This document shows positions 1-7,237 of a stretch of DNA of 11,933 nucleotides, piece after piece. The stretch lies in NCBI GenBank assembly GCA_016741945.1, contig JACVCQ010000036.1, forward strand, positions 1 through 11,933, read 5' to 3'. The position numbers and the translations under genes were made by a program. The notes beneath the pieces were generated by a model, which saw nothing but the letters and a program-made list of their open reading frames with translations, had not been told where the DNA came from and ran no database searches. This DNA comes from Chitinophagaceae bacterium (GTDB lineage: Bacteria; Bacteroidota; Bacteroidia; Chitinophagales; Chitinophagaceae). Within the stretch, counting starts at the first letter, position 1. Each line of letters begins with the position of its first letter.

Positions 1-916
1 GTACTAAGTATATACCATAAGCATTTGCAGATAAAGAACACATAAAGTTGGACTGTGTACTCAATATGCTTTTAAAGAAACTAATCAGTCCAATAGACAA
101 ACCAACACATAATATCGACTCTAGGGAACTTTGAACAAGCCATTGTTGTGCAATAGACTCAGGAAGGAAAAAATGAAGAATAAAAGCTGATATGGATAAT
201 AAAATGAAAAAAGTACCGATTCGTATATCAAGGTACCGTAAAGAATCAGTTTTATGAAAAAATATACCGATAAGAAATAAACTTAAATATTGGGGTATAT
301 GTGCTACTTCAACAGGGATAAGCCATGTTTTCCAAACATCTATCGGATAGAACAACCTTATTAAACCTGAGCTAATAGATAAAAGTATGATGTACACAAA
401 AATATGTTTGTAAGTTATATCGAACGATTTCAGTTGTATAAATCTTTTTATTGGATTTTTAATAATAAGAAAAAGAAAACTATATGCGAGCAAAGAAGCT
501 ACAAACCATAAATGACCTACTGCTTTTGGAGGCTCGAAAAAATAAGTATTATATAAGAATTGAAAGATTGATTCATGATTATTTGATAGAATATAATTGA
601 AAGGTAAAAAAACAATACATGTGAAAAATACAAGTGGAATGCCAAGTTTTTTTAATCGATCAATTATGAAATTAGATATTGTCTTTTTCTGTAAGCTATA
701 GGTCATGAAGTAGCCAGAGATGAAAAAATAAAGTCCCATCATAAAAGAAGCGTTGACAAAAAAGAAGTAACGTAAATAATCAGCATTCAATTTATCCTGA
801 ACAGGCCACATACCACCGGTAGGTCCATATGCCTGAGCTGCATGATGACAAACCACCAAAAAAGTGAGAAATACTTTTATATTGTCCATGTAGCTGATTC
901 TGTTTTTCACATCCAT
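1..916 (-). CDS. Acyltransferase family 3 (OafA/YrhL-like) membrane protein, partial
   Basis: This is an integral membrane O-acyltransferase of the acyltransferase-3 family, which moves acyl groups from a cytoplasmic donor to sugars or other envelope molecules; the acceptor here cannot be told. The frame is open from the ATG at 916 to the window edge, giving 305 codons, so the C-terminal end is missing. Visible family marks are the N-terminal R-x-x-Y-x-D-x-x-K stretch (residues 6-14), the histidine pair H24-H25 (the family's catalytic His region), FFISGYF (64-70), RLKKLGIPLVF (87-97) and GHLWFV (134-139), with several hydrophobic helices. It starts 43 bp after the LytTR regulator on the same strand, so it may be the last visible gene of that run or that regulator's target. 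An ATG slightly upstream is out of frame. The family is sure; the substrate is unknown. Confidence 0.88.
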   Translation of the reverse strand, partial: MDVKNRISYMDNIKVFLTFLVVCHHAAQAYGPTGGMWPVQDKLNADYLRYFFFVNASFMMGLYFFISGYFMTYSLQKKTISNFIIDRLKKLGIPLVFFTCIVFLPFNYILSNNHESIFQFLYNTYFFEPPKAVGHLWFVASLLAYSFLFLIIKNPIKRFIQLKSFDITYKHIFVYIILLSISSGLIRLFYPIDVWKTWLIPVEVAHIPQYLSLFLIGIFFHKTDSLRYLDIRIGTFFILLSISAFILHFFLPESIAQQWLVQSSLESILCVGLSIGLISFFKSILSTQSNFMCSLSANAYGIYLV

Positions 917-959
917 ATATTACTTTTCATAGTAAGGGTGAACATTTTCCATTTAGAAG

Positions 960-1724
960 TCAATAATCTAGCCAGCACTTAAATTCAACAATTCTGTCTT
1001 TGCTTACTTGTACTAAAGAATCTCCTCCACTGCCCGGCTTTATATGTACGACAACATTCCGTCCAGCATGAATTTCAATTCTATCGATAGCTGCATGTGT
1101 AATTAAAAAATTCCTATTGACGCGAAAAAAAAGTTTCGGGTCTACAGATGTTGAAAGCTGATCCAGACTTCCAGCATATGGCAATTTTTGTCCATCAGAT
1201 TTTACAATAAAAACAACCTTATTTGCTGAGTAAAAGTAAGCTACTTCCCCAACGGGTATTGATAACAATCTAGATCCCAAAGTTACCGCAAACCTTTCTT
1301 TATAATTATTCTTTTCTGATGATAACATTTTAATCTTCTCATATAGCAACTCTACACTCTGATGACTGAAGCTATTCCGAAATTTATCTAATGCGATGGA
1401 TAACTCATCCTCATCACAAGGTTTTAATAAATAATCAATCCCATTTGTTTTAAAAGCCTTGATTGCATAAGCATCGTATGCTGTAATAAAAATTACCGGC
1501 TTTTTCCATTGTAAAAATTCAAATGCAGAAAAAGAAATACCATCATCCAGATGAATATCTGCCAAAACAAGGTCAGCATCCAATAAGGGTAATTGTTGCT
1601 TAACTGATTCAACGCTATCTAATATTCCAATAACTTCCATATCAGGTGCTATGACTGCGATTCTATCTTTAAGATATTGTGCTGCATATTTTTCGTCTTC
1701 AACAATTACAATTTTATAATGCAT
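960..1724 (-). CDS. LytTR-family response regulator (first pair)
   Basis: This is a cytoplasmic two-component response regulator of 254 residues. The receiver domain (about 1-120) has the acidic pair E9/D10, phospho-acceptor D56 (VLADIHLD), T81 in ITAYDAYA and K101 in YLLKP. A linker with helical character (about 121-140) leads to a LytTR DNA-binding domain (about 145-250) containing FFRVNRNFLITH (199-210) and ending VSKDRIVEFKCWLDY. The C-terminal domain lacks the FLRVHRS form seen in the second regulator of this window, so the two belong to different LytTR subgroups. It starts 5 bp after the stop codon of the sensor kinase, which indicates cotranscription and probable translational coupling. 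Its phospho-donor is almost certainly that kinase. The target genes cannot be read from the sequence; the adjacent acyltransferase and the upstream envelope genes are candidates by position only. Confidence 0.95.
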   Translation of the reverse strand: MHYKIVIVEDEKYAAQYLKDRIAVIAPDMEVIGILDSVESVKQQLPLLDADLVLADIHLDDGISFSAFEFLQWKKPVIFITAYDAYAIKAFKTNGIDYLLKPCDEDELSIALDKFRNSFSHQSVELLYEKIKMLSSEKNNYKERFAVTLGSRLLSIPVGEVAYFYSANKVVFIVKSDGQKLPYAGSLDQLSTSVDPKLFFRVNRNFLITHAAIDRIEIHAGRNVVVHIKPGSGGDSLVQVSKDRIVEFKCWLDY

Positions 1725-1729
1725 AATTT

Positions 1730-2767
1730 TTAAGATTGTTTAATCATAGAAATTTCAACAAAAAATGTTTTACCAAGTATATACTTTACAGGAGTTTCTG
1801 CGCCAAGATATTTATACCTACTTTGAATATTAAACCATCCTATACCAAGACTTTCAGCTTCTACATTTTTAGGATTATGATTATTTGAAATGACCAATCG
1901 CATAGTATCATTAAGACCAATAAAAATCCGTAGAGGCTCCTGTTTACTACAATGATTATGTTTGATAATATTCTCAATTATAGGTTGTAAAATAAAATCA
2001 GGAACTAAATAGTTCATCTGTATATCTTCCGGGATTGAAATCTCATAATTAATTTTATCTTCAAATCTTACACTAAGCATGTACAGATAAGATCTTACAG
2101 TCTTCAATTCCTCCTTTAGAGTTATCCACCCTGATCGTTCTGTTTCTAAAACTTTCCGATAAAAATCTGCCATACTTTTTGTAAAATCATGTGCCAGTTT
2201 AGGATTGGCATTAATGGTTGCAGCTATAATGTTCAGATTATTGAATAAAAAATGAGGATTAAGTTGTTGACGTAACATTTGTAACTGTGCTTGCATAAAA
2301 GACTGTTCTGCCTGATGTTTTGCATCTTTTTCATGACTATACAATCGATAAACCCTAAGTCCCACTTCTACACTAAATAAAATGGCATTGATAAAAAAAT
2401 AATACACCATTATAAATCGGAATTCAGAAAGTTCTTTAAGCTTAATATCAAAAGTGCCTTTTATTATAACAGTGAGTAAGATCCCAATTAGAAAAAGCAT
2501 TACTAGGCCAATTAATTCTGCTTTAATAAAATTGAACAGAACTTCTGTTTTTCCATTTTCACCTCGAATGGTTTTTGCAAAAAAGCCTCGCATTAAAAAA
2601 CGAGTCATCCAAAAGAAACAATATACATAACAGGCTGAAAATAATATTTCACCAAGGATATTTTCATGGAAATGGAGTGGTAATCCATGTATAACAATAT
2701 CCTGAACAAGACTGATCAGGGCTCCCAAGATAATCGACAAGACAATTTTATTGATTTCTTTTTTCAT
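1730..2767 (-). CDS. LytS-type sensor histidine kinase (first pair)
   Basis: This is a membrane sensor kinase of 345 residues with the His_kinase (LytS/YehU) architecture. Four hydrophobic segments are visible at about 8-25, 38-58, 84-103 and 117-140, followed by a short coiled-coil-like linker (about 145-170). The phospho-accepting histidine is H172 in QLNPHFLFNNLN. The ATP-binding half has an N-box (PIIENIIKHN, about 262-271; N266) and a short G-box (GIGWFNIQSRY, 308-318). There is no separate extracytoplasmic sensor domain, so sensing is probably within or at the membrane, or through a partner. The kinase is followed after 5 bp by its LytTR regulator. A hairpin ends 7 nt before the ATG, and no Shine-Dalgarno is seen. 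The stop of the upstream hydrolase lies 47 bp away. Confident family call; the signal is unknown. Confidence 0.95.
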   Translation of the reverse strand: MKKEINKIVLSIILGALISLVQDIVIHGLPLHFHENILGEILFSACYVYCFFWMTRFLMRGFFAKTIRGENGKTEVLFNFIKAELIGLVMLFLIGILLTVIIKGTFDIKLKELSEFRFIMVYYFFINAILFSVEVGLRVYRLYSHEKDAKHQAEQSFMQAQLQMLRQQLNPHFLFNNLNIIAATINANPKLAHDFTKSMADFYRKVLETERSGWITLKEELKTVRSYLYMLSVRFEDKINYEISIPEDIQMNYLVPDFILQPIIENIIKHNHCSKQEPLRIFIGLNDTMRLVISNNHNPKNVEAESLGIGWFNIQSRYKYLGAETPVKYILGKTFFVEISMIKQS

Positions 2768-2774
2768 ATACTAA

Positions 2775-2803
2775 AAGGACAACCGGGATTATCCGGTTGC
2801 CTT
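2775..2803 (-). terminator. Hairpin between hydrolase and sensor kinase (terminator or leader hairpin)
   Basis: Read on the minus strand, an 11-bp stem with one bulged base (AAGGCAACCGG paired with CCGGTTGtCCTT) surrounds a six-base loop, ATAATC. It is followed by only four T residues, then the start codon of the kinase 7 nt further on. It lies 11 bp beyond the hydrolase stop codon, so it could end or attenuate the upstream transcript. The short T tract and the closeness to the kinase ATG leave a regulatory leader or an RNA-processing role possible. Confidence 0.55.
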
Positions 2804-2814
2804 ATAGATGTAAT

Positions 2815-3657
2815 TTACTGATTTAGGACCCATTCAATACCCGACCTTACTAATTTTGGTTCATCTAACTGAATATAATGTCCACTTTTGGATGTAGCAC
2901 TAAACCAACCTTTTGATCCTGCTGCCACTGCCCATTCTTGATGCAATGCCTCTACTATAGCTTTTATAGGTGCCGGCTCCTCAGCACTTGGTTTAATGCT
3001 TGTCAAAACGGCTATTGGCAATGTTGTGATACGAGGATAATTCTTTATGATCGCATAATTATCTTTAAAATTTGCTCTGAATTCTTCTTTTACTGATCCC
3101 TCTGGCATTACTGATAATGCTTGCTTAAGTTGTTCTTCGAGGATGATTGAAAACTCATTACGTTTATCAGTAGGAATCATTGTCATTAAAGAGTCCAACT
3201 GCCGCTCATGAGTTGCATCAACCAATACAATTCCCTTAACCAAAGAAGGATACTGATGATAAAAAAGACGTGCATAAATACCACCCATTGAATGTCCTAC
3301 AAGTATGTATGGAGGCTTTGCATGAACTGCTTCTAAAACCTCTTTTAACTCTTTCGTTATCACCATGGCATTTCTGCTACCGATTACATTTGCAGAATTG
3401 CCTACTCCCGGTCTGTTATAAGTAAAAAAACCATATCTGCCATCTTGCATATTGTACATATACTTCCAATTATCTATTTCGGAATTATATCCACTTACAT
3501 AGACGATTGTACCTAACTCACCTTCGGCATATGATACTTCAGTTGCTTTCTGATTGATCTGAACAATACTTTTTTTAATAGTAGTATTTGGGATCTCAGA
3601 TTTTTTACAAGAAATGAGTGTGATAATTGGCAGAGCTAATAATACTATTTGTTTCAT
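2815..3657 (-). CDS. Alpha/beta-hydrolase fold lipoprotein
   Basis: This is a probable envelope-anchored hydrolase of 280 residues. The N-terminus MKQIVLLALPIITLISC is a lipoprotein signal with lipobox L14-I15-S16-C17. The hydrolase core follows: VYVSGYNS (52-59, the strand and oxyanion-loop region), FFTYNRPGVGNS (77-88), the nucleophile elbow GHSMG (121-125, Ser123), VLVDATHE (144-151, Asp147) and SGHYIQLDEP (258-267, His260). Ser and His of the triad are clear. The acid after the usual beta-7 strand is not obvious, so Asp147 or a Glu near 226 may serve. I chose the internal ATG at 3657 because the longer frame from 3720 would overlap the upstream gene and bury the signal peptide. The start lies 19 bp after the barrel gene's stop, preceded by an A-rich tract. 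Ester or amide substrate unknown. Confidence 0.87.
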   Translation of the reverse strand: MKQIVLLALPIITLISCKKSEIPNTTIKKSIVQINQKATEVSYAEGELGTIVYVSGYNSEIDNWKYMYNMQDGRYGFFTYNRPGVGNSANVIGSRNAMVITKELKEVLEAVHAKPPYILVGHSMGGIYARLFYHQYPSLVKGIVLVDATHERQLDSLMTMIPTDKRNEFSIILEEQLKQALSVMPEGSVKEEFRANFKDNYAIIKNYPRITTLPIAVLTSIKPSAEEPAPIKAIVEALHQEWAVAAGSKGWFSATSKSGHYIQLDEPKLVRSGIEWVLNQ

Positions 3658-3676
3658 TGATTTTTCTTTTATTGAT

Positions 3677-4234
3677 TTATAATCCACCAAACACAAGACT
3701 AATACCACCATCAACACCATTCATTCTTTGTTTGGTAAATCCTGAATTATTAGTCTTCCCCGTCAATAAATATGATCCGTGAACCTGTACTTGCATAAAA
3801 GAAGTGACAGGAACATTCAGGATTAATTTAGGTTGTACAACTGGTGTCCATTTGCCATCAAGCTTATATTCAGGCTTTACAGCTGCTGATTTTGTATGAA
3901 GTGCTCCTATACCTGTTGTCACCGCCGCAGAAAGATGTACATTTCGGAGTTGTCCGAAACGATATTCATTATACAGCCCGTAATAGGCAAACTGAAACTT
4001 TCTATTTTCAGAACCGATACTTTTACTGAAGAAAAAATTATTACCGGAAGCACCGAATGTCCACTTATTGTTAATCAGGATACCACCATATCCACCAATA
4101 TTTAAAGCCATTTTGCCATCCACATTTGTTACTGAAACCATTCCGTCCCCAAGTCCTTTAATTTTACTTTTACTTTGTGCATGAACAGCCATGGCTGCCA
4201 TCACTAGAAATACGAATAAGATTCCTTTTTTCAT
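3677..4234 (-). CDS. Small secreted/outer-membrane beta-barrel-like protein
   Basis: This is a hypothetical protein of 185 residues with a Sec signal peptide, MKKGILFVFLVMAAMAVHA, and a probable cleavage site after A19 (V-H-A before Q20). The mature part alternates polar and hydrophobic or aromatic residues in short strands separated by Gly/Asn turns, for example GGYGGILINNKWTFGASG (about 47-64) and the closing segment GVDGGISLVFGGL. This is the pattern of a small outer-membrane barrel of about eight strands. There are no cysteines and no catalytic motif. It is the first gene of the minus-strand run and sits 19 bp upstream of the lipoprotein hydrolase, so the two envelope proteins are probably made together. 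Function unknown; the barrel assignment rests on sequence texture only. Confidence 0.7.
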   Translation of the reverse strand: MKKGILFVFLVMAAMAVHAQSKSKIKGLGDGMVSVTNVDGKMALNIGGYGGILINNKWTFGASGNNFFFSKSIGSENRKFQFAYYGLYNEYRFGQLRNVHLSAAVTTGIGALHTKSAAVKPEYKLDGKWTPVVQPKLILNVPVTSFMQVQVHGSYLLTGKTNNSGFTKQRMNGVDGGISLVFGGL

Positions 4235-4894
4235 TGCTTAGTTGTTTTTTAGATAAAAATTTTGTTTTACAGGGCAAAAATGAATAGTTGCCAGAAAACG
4301 ACTTTACTACTCTTTACCGAATGACCATTTTGACCTGCTAAATGACCAATGGGATGATGTTTATTAAAAAGAAATAGGCCGGCTGCAGCATTTATCACTA
4401 TAGGCATTTAGGATAGAATCAGGCAAAATTCTTTGAAGCGTATGTATCCGAAAGCTTTGCTGGCAAGTATCGGGTAGAAAAATAGCGGGATACTATGATA
4501 CTGTTGGCACAGGTCGCGAAGTTGAATGTCGACGATTTTATAGGCACCAAAATATCAGTTACGTTCTTTATATCGGCTGGAGATATCGGTGTTATGAGGA
4601 AAAAAGAACCTTCATAAGCAGGGTCTTTATATTCTTAGCAGGATTAAAAATAGATCTATTGATTCTATTAAAAGTTATTCCTAACTAATTGAAAATAAAT
4701 TAATTAAATTGAACTTAACAGAACATTCCTGTACTTACACCCCATAAAACGATTTCAACTTAATGCTACTGCCAATATTATTCAGCCGCCGAGAACCAAT
4801 ATTGAGCAATAAATAACCCTTTCTGATAGTTTTATGCTTTCGTATAAATTTAATACTGAATACAAGTAAAATGCAGCTTTGTACAAGTAAATAC
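4235..4894. other. 660-bp region without a convincing gene
   Basis: No start-to-stop frame of useful length was found on either strand. The part next to the barrel gene should hold its promoter. A minus-strand CATTTTTG at 4282-4275 matches seven of eight positions of the Bacteroidota -7 consensus TAnnTTTG and would give a leader of roughly 33 nt, but a proper -33 element at the usual spacing is not evident. Between about 4420 and 4680 plus-strand frames stay open unusually long. One reads through about 4437-4688 without a stop but has no start codon, and another is interrupted by a single TAG. This part may be a decayed gene. From about 4680 to 4894 the DNA is very AT-rich with nothing recognisable. 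No transposase motif or terminal inverted repeats were found. Confidence 0.6.
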
Positions 4895-5341
4895 TTATAA
4901 ATCGAACAGTCTTCGATGATAACTAATTTGACCTAAGTGATAATTCAGGTGACCAAAAAGATGAATAATGAAGAACTCAACAGTCATATCCTGTTCGTCA
5001 AATACTTTAACGGAATATTTTAGCTGAAATTCCTTTTCAGTCATTGCTGAAAGAACTTTGTGGATCATGTGATCTGTATCATCGATTTGAGCCATCAAAG
5101 CATCTGATGTTATATCCTTTTCTGTGAATTCTTTATCCCGATCTCTTACATACCCTGTATGACCCAATATAGAGCCAATATAAGTATTGAGGTTCCCAAT
5201 AAGATGCAACACCAAATTGCCCGATGAATTCTTCACTTCTTCTGTCACCAACCATATGGCCTCTTGATTTTTGTAGGCTTGTATTTCAGTCTTTAATCTT
5301 AAGAGGTCCCGATGGAAGAGATGTATCAATGTTTCTTTCAT
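4895..5341 (-). CDS. DinB/DUF1572-like putative metal-dependent protein
   Basis: This is a cytoplasmic four-helix-bundle protein of 148 residues resembling the DinB-like superfamily, nearest to DUF1572 members. The visible metal-site histidines are H46 in LVLHLIGNLN and the C-terminal helix motif HLFGHLNYHLGQISYH, giving H131 and H135 (H127 and H142 are nearby). In this superfamily three such histidines bind a divalent metal; some members are thiol transferases, but no substrate can be assigned here. It is the last gene of the second minus-strand run. It lies 90 bp after the oxidase-like gene, and that gap contains two hairpins, the nearer ending 13 nt before its ATG. It could therefore be expressed separately from the genes upstream. 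The family call is firm, the activity is unknown. Confidence 0.85.
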   Translation of the reverse strand: MKETLIHLFHRDLLRLKTEIQAYKNQEAIWLVTEEVKNSSGNLVLHLIGNLNTYIGSILGHTGYVRDRDKEFTEKDITSDALMAQIDDTDHMIHKVLSAMTEKEFQLKYSVKVFDEQDMTVEFFIIHLFGHLNYHLGQISYHRRLFDL

Positions 5342-5354
5342 AATATTAAAAAGT

Positions 5355-5380
5355 AGAAGCGAAGATGAAACTTCGCTTCT
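5355..5380. terminator. Perfect 10-bp hairpin upstream of the DinB-like gene
   Basis: The arms AGAAGCGAAG (5355-5364) and CTTCGCTTCT (5371-5380) enclose a six-base loop. On the plus strand the stem runs straight into six T residues in total, the shape of an intrinsic terminator, although no plus-strand gene ends here. On the minus strand it is followed by TACTTTTTAA and the start codon of the DinB-like gene. It may end transcripts in both directions, or it may be a leader hairpin of the DinB-like mRNA. Confidence 0.6.
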
Positions 5381-5381
5381 T

Positions 5382-5404
5382 TTTTACGTACTGCTTACGT
5401 AAAA
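5382..5404. repeat. Second inverted repeat, TTTTACGTA/TACGTAAAA
   Basis: Two perfect 9-base arms (5382-5390 and 5396-5404) flank the loop CTGCT. The left arm uses the T run that follows the neighbouring hairpin at 5355-5380, so the two structures cannot both use those bases fully as tail and stem. It lies 27 bp downstream of the oxidase-like gene's stop codon on the minus strand. It could be an operator for a dimeric regulator or part of a terminator pair. Confidence 0.5.
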
Positions 5405-5431
5405 TACAACCAAACATGAAAAATTAATTTC

Positions 5432-5890
5432 TTAAATATTATATGCCGCTATAAGATCTTTTATGCGGTAAGACTTCAAAGCATCTTCAATCATATCATA
5501 AGAAGTAGTTTGAGGGCAGAATTGATAACTTGGTGCTACTATCTCTTTTGTGCTATCTATATCTATGTGTATAATACTTTTAATATAAAATCGCTTCCCG
5601 AATTTGTGATGGAAGTCTATCACTTTCTTTTGATAGACTATAGAATCTGGTTTAAAAACAGTAGCCACACCTTTCATTTGCAAACCAACTTGTCTGAAAA
5701 TATCTAGGATACAAACACAAACTTTACTGTTCAGTTGAATATTTCTTTCTGAATTGGGGGATGCAATATTCGCTATGTAGAAGTTGGTAATACCATCATA
5801 CAGAAACATTTCCTTGGGCGAAACGTTTGGCAACAGATCATCATTTACTGTAGCCAGCCAACATAAAATATAGTTATTGTGTGAGATCAT
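5432..5890 (-). CDS. Pyridoxamine 5'-phosphate oxidase-like FMN-binding split-barrel protein
   Basis: This is a cytoplasmic protein of 152 residues of the PNPOx-like split-barrel family. Members bind FMN, F420 or haem and act in redox or detoxification reactions. It is too short and too divergent to be the vitamin-B6 biosynthetic PdxH. Family signatures are CWLATVNDDLLPNVSPKE (10-27), NIASPNSERNIQLNSKVCVC (41-60) and GLQMKGVATV (69-78). The start at 5890 lies 1 bp beyond the TAA of the upstream lipoprotein gene, which strongly suggests translational coupling, and the CWLATV strand then sits at the usual distance from the N-terminus. It is followed by two hairpins and the DinB-like gene. Flavin binding is inferred from the family and the substrate is unknown. 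Confidence 0.88.
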   Translation of the reverse strand: MISHNNYILCWLATVNDDLLPNVSPKEMFLYDGITNFYIANIASPNSERNIQLNSKVCVCILDIFRQVGLQMKGVATVFKPDSIVYQKKVIDFHHKFGKRFYIKSIIHIDIDSTKEIVAPSYQFCPQTTSYDMIEDALKSYRIKDLIAAYNI

Positions 5891-5891
5891 A

Positions 5892-6674
5892 TTAATAATA
5901 GTGAAAAATTGATGTATCGGAATTTACTACCCGGTCAAACATATAATGGGTTTCAATTTCTTTACTCATTCGTTTCAATGAGTCATATTCATAATCATAC
6001 CGAAATTCTTGCAATACCTTCCCTTCATTAGTAACATAAAGTATCTTACCGGGATTACCCATTACGACCTTTTCCTGGTAAGGAAAAGCAATTAGCTCTT
6101 TTAGCTGTAGATACCAACTAGTATTAATAAAATTATCATATGCTTGGTATTGGATAGAATAATAGAGTTCCCATTGATTCCCTTTGCGATTGTAAATTTG
6201 CTTCTCTATAAGATTTCCCGTACTATCATATAAGTATTCCGTTTTACTAGAAGACACCCATTGGTTATTGATCAAAACCAATTTATTGTCAGTTATCACT
6301 TTATTATTGGAGAAAGAAACGTAATGTCTTTCGATCATTCTTCCACTCAAATCCTTTACATCCATAATACAATTCTGATCAGGTAAATGTGTGTACTCAA
6401 CTCTTCGATTCATATAACTAAGAGATATCAATTTTCCGGAATCGTAAGTAAAAACCCGACGCAGTATTTCTTCGCCTGAAAAATTTTGAACTTTTATACT
6501 TTGTATCTCATTACCTAAAGTGTATTCCAGAAAATGATCATAATCAATACCCTGAATCCTATGAATTCGAGATAAAGCTTTCAATGTTTCTCTCTCTTTT
6601 TTAACATCAGTCTTACTACAGCTTGTAGTTACAATACCCAACAGACACAGTATCAAATACAAAAAGAGCTTCAT
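5892..6674 (-). CDS. Lipoprotein with YD-type repeat strands
   Basis: This is a predicted lipoprotein of 260 residues. The N-terminus MKLFLYLILCLLGIVTTSC is a signal peptide with the lipidated cysteine at C19. The -3 residue is Thr, looser than the textbook lipobox but not rare in Bacteroidota. The mature protein contains several strands resembling RHS/YD repeats: FTYDSGKLISLSY (75-87), EYLYDSTGNLIEKQIY (146-161) and YDYEYDSLKRMSKE (226-239). This pattern is common in uncharacterised Bacteroidota lipoproteins that form beta-sheet stacks rather than full RHS toxins, and no toxin tip or core domain is present. It begins 71 bp after the GNAT gene and ends 1 bp before the oxidase-like gene. Location at the outer or inner membrane cannot be decided. 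Function unknown. Confidence 0.8.
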   Translation of the reverse strand: MKLFLYLILCLLGIVTTSCSKTDVKKERETLKALSRIHRIQGIDYDHFLEYTLGNEIQSIKVQNFSGEEILRRVFTYDSGKLISLSYMNRRVEYTHLPDQNCIMDVKDLSGRMIERHYVSFSNNKVITDNKLVLINNQWVSSSKTEYLYDSTGNLIEKQIYNRKGNQWELYYSIQYQAYDNFINTSWYLQLKELIAFPYQEKVVMGNPGKILYVTNEGKVLQEFRYDYEYDSLKRMSKEIETHYMFDRVVNSDTSIFHYY

Positions 6675-6745
6675 GTAAGCAAAGAAAAAGCAGAAACAAA
6701 AAAGGCCTCATTAAATTAGACTGAAGAGTTGATTAAGATGACAGA

Positions 6746-7237
6746 CTACCCATTTTTACCGACTAATTTATTAAGATCTAATTGCATCTTAATATTGGCT
6801 CTTTCATATAAACCCTGCTCCAGATCAATTTCCACAAAGCCATATTTCTTATACAGATGAATAGCAGGTTGCAAGATCGTGTTAGAATATAAGACCAGTT
6901 TATCCCAATGATGTGATTTTGCAAATCCAATACAGAAACTTAATAATTGATCTCCAATCCCCTTCCCTCTGAAAGCTATTTTAACAGCCATCTTTCCCAA
7001 CTCGTAAACACCCGGTTCTTTGAATAGTAGCGAAACGGTGCCAATGACTCCATCTTCATTTTTTGCCAAGAAAATAAAACCACCCGGCTCAATAATATAC
7101 TTATCAGGATCCGATAAAGAACGAACATCTCCTTCTTCAACTTTAAAGTAAGCAGTTAACCATTCATAATTTAGGTCTTTAACCCACTGCTTATATGTTG
7201 AATCATAGGGTATAATTTCAATTTGTTTCATAACCAT
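6746..7237 (-). CDS. GNAT-family N-acetyltransferase
   Basis: This is a cytoplasmic acetyl-CoA-dependent N-acetyltransferase of 163 residues. Visible GNAT elements are the strand GGFIFLAKNEDGVIGTVSL (52-70), motif A with ELGKMAVKIAFRGKGIGDQLL (79-99; pyrophosphate loop R90-G-K-G-I-G95), and motif B with LYSNTILQPAIHLYKKYGF (116-134), which places the substrate and CoA pantetheine. The acceptor (small molecule, antibiotic or protein) is unknown. The ATG shares a base with the TAA of the upstream regulator (TAATG), so translation is probably coupled. A second ATG two codons in is an equally possible start. The gene travels with the second LytTR pair and may be one of its outputs. Confidence 0.92.
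   Translation of the reverse strand: MVMKQIEIIPYDSTYKQWVKDLNYEWLTAYFKVEEGDVRSLSDPDKYIIEPGGFIFLAKNEDGVIGTVSLLFKEPGVYELGKMAVKIAFRGKGIGDQLLSFCIGFAKSHHWDKLVLYSNTILQPAIHLYKKYGFVEIDLEQGLYERANIKMQLDLNKLVGKNG

Noticed and set aside
3658..3720. Extension of the lipoprotein hydrolase to an ATG at 3720
   Set aside because: It would overlap the barrel gene by 44 bp and put residues before a clear lipoprotein signal peptide that begins at 3657.
4540..4600. A minus-strand NRRHST-like string that recalls the C-terminus of IS3-family transposases
   Set aside because: The match is a few residues next to stop codons, with no DDE residues, no continuous frame and no terminal inverted repeats.
3844..5707. Plus-strand frames at 3844-4029, 3896-4105 and 5510-5707
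   Set aside because: They are antisense shadows of the barrel and oxidase-like genes; their translations are low-complexity with no recognisable motif.
5892..6674. RHS toxin or polymorphic toxin assignment for the YD-type lipoprotein
   Set aside because: The protein is short, has a lipoprotein signal, only a few YD-like strands and no RHS core or toxin tip, and no immunity-like gene follows.
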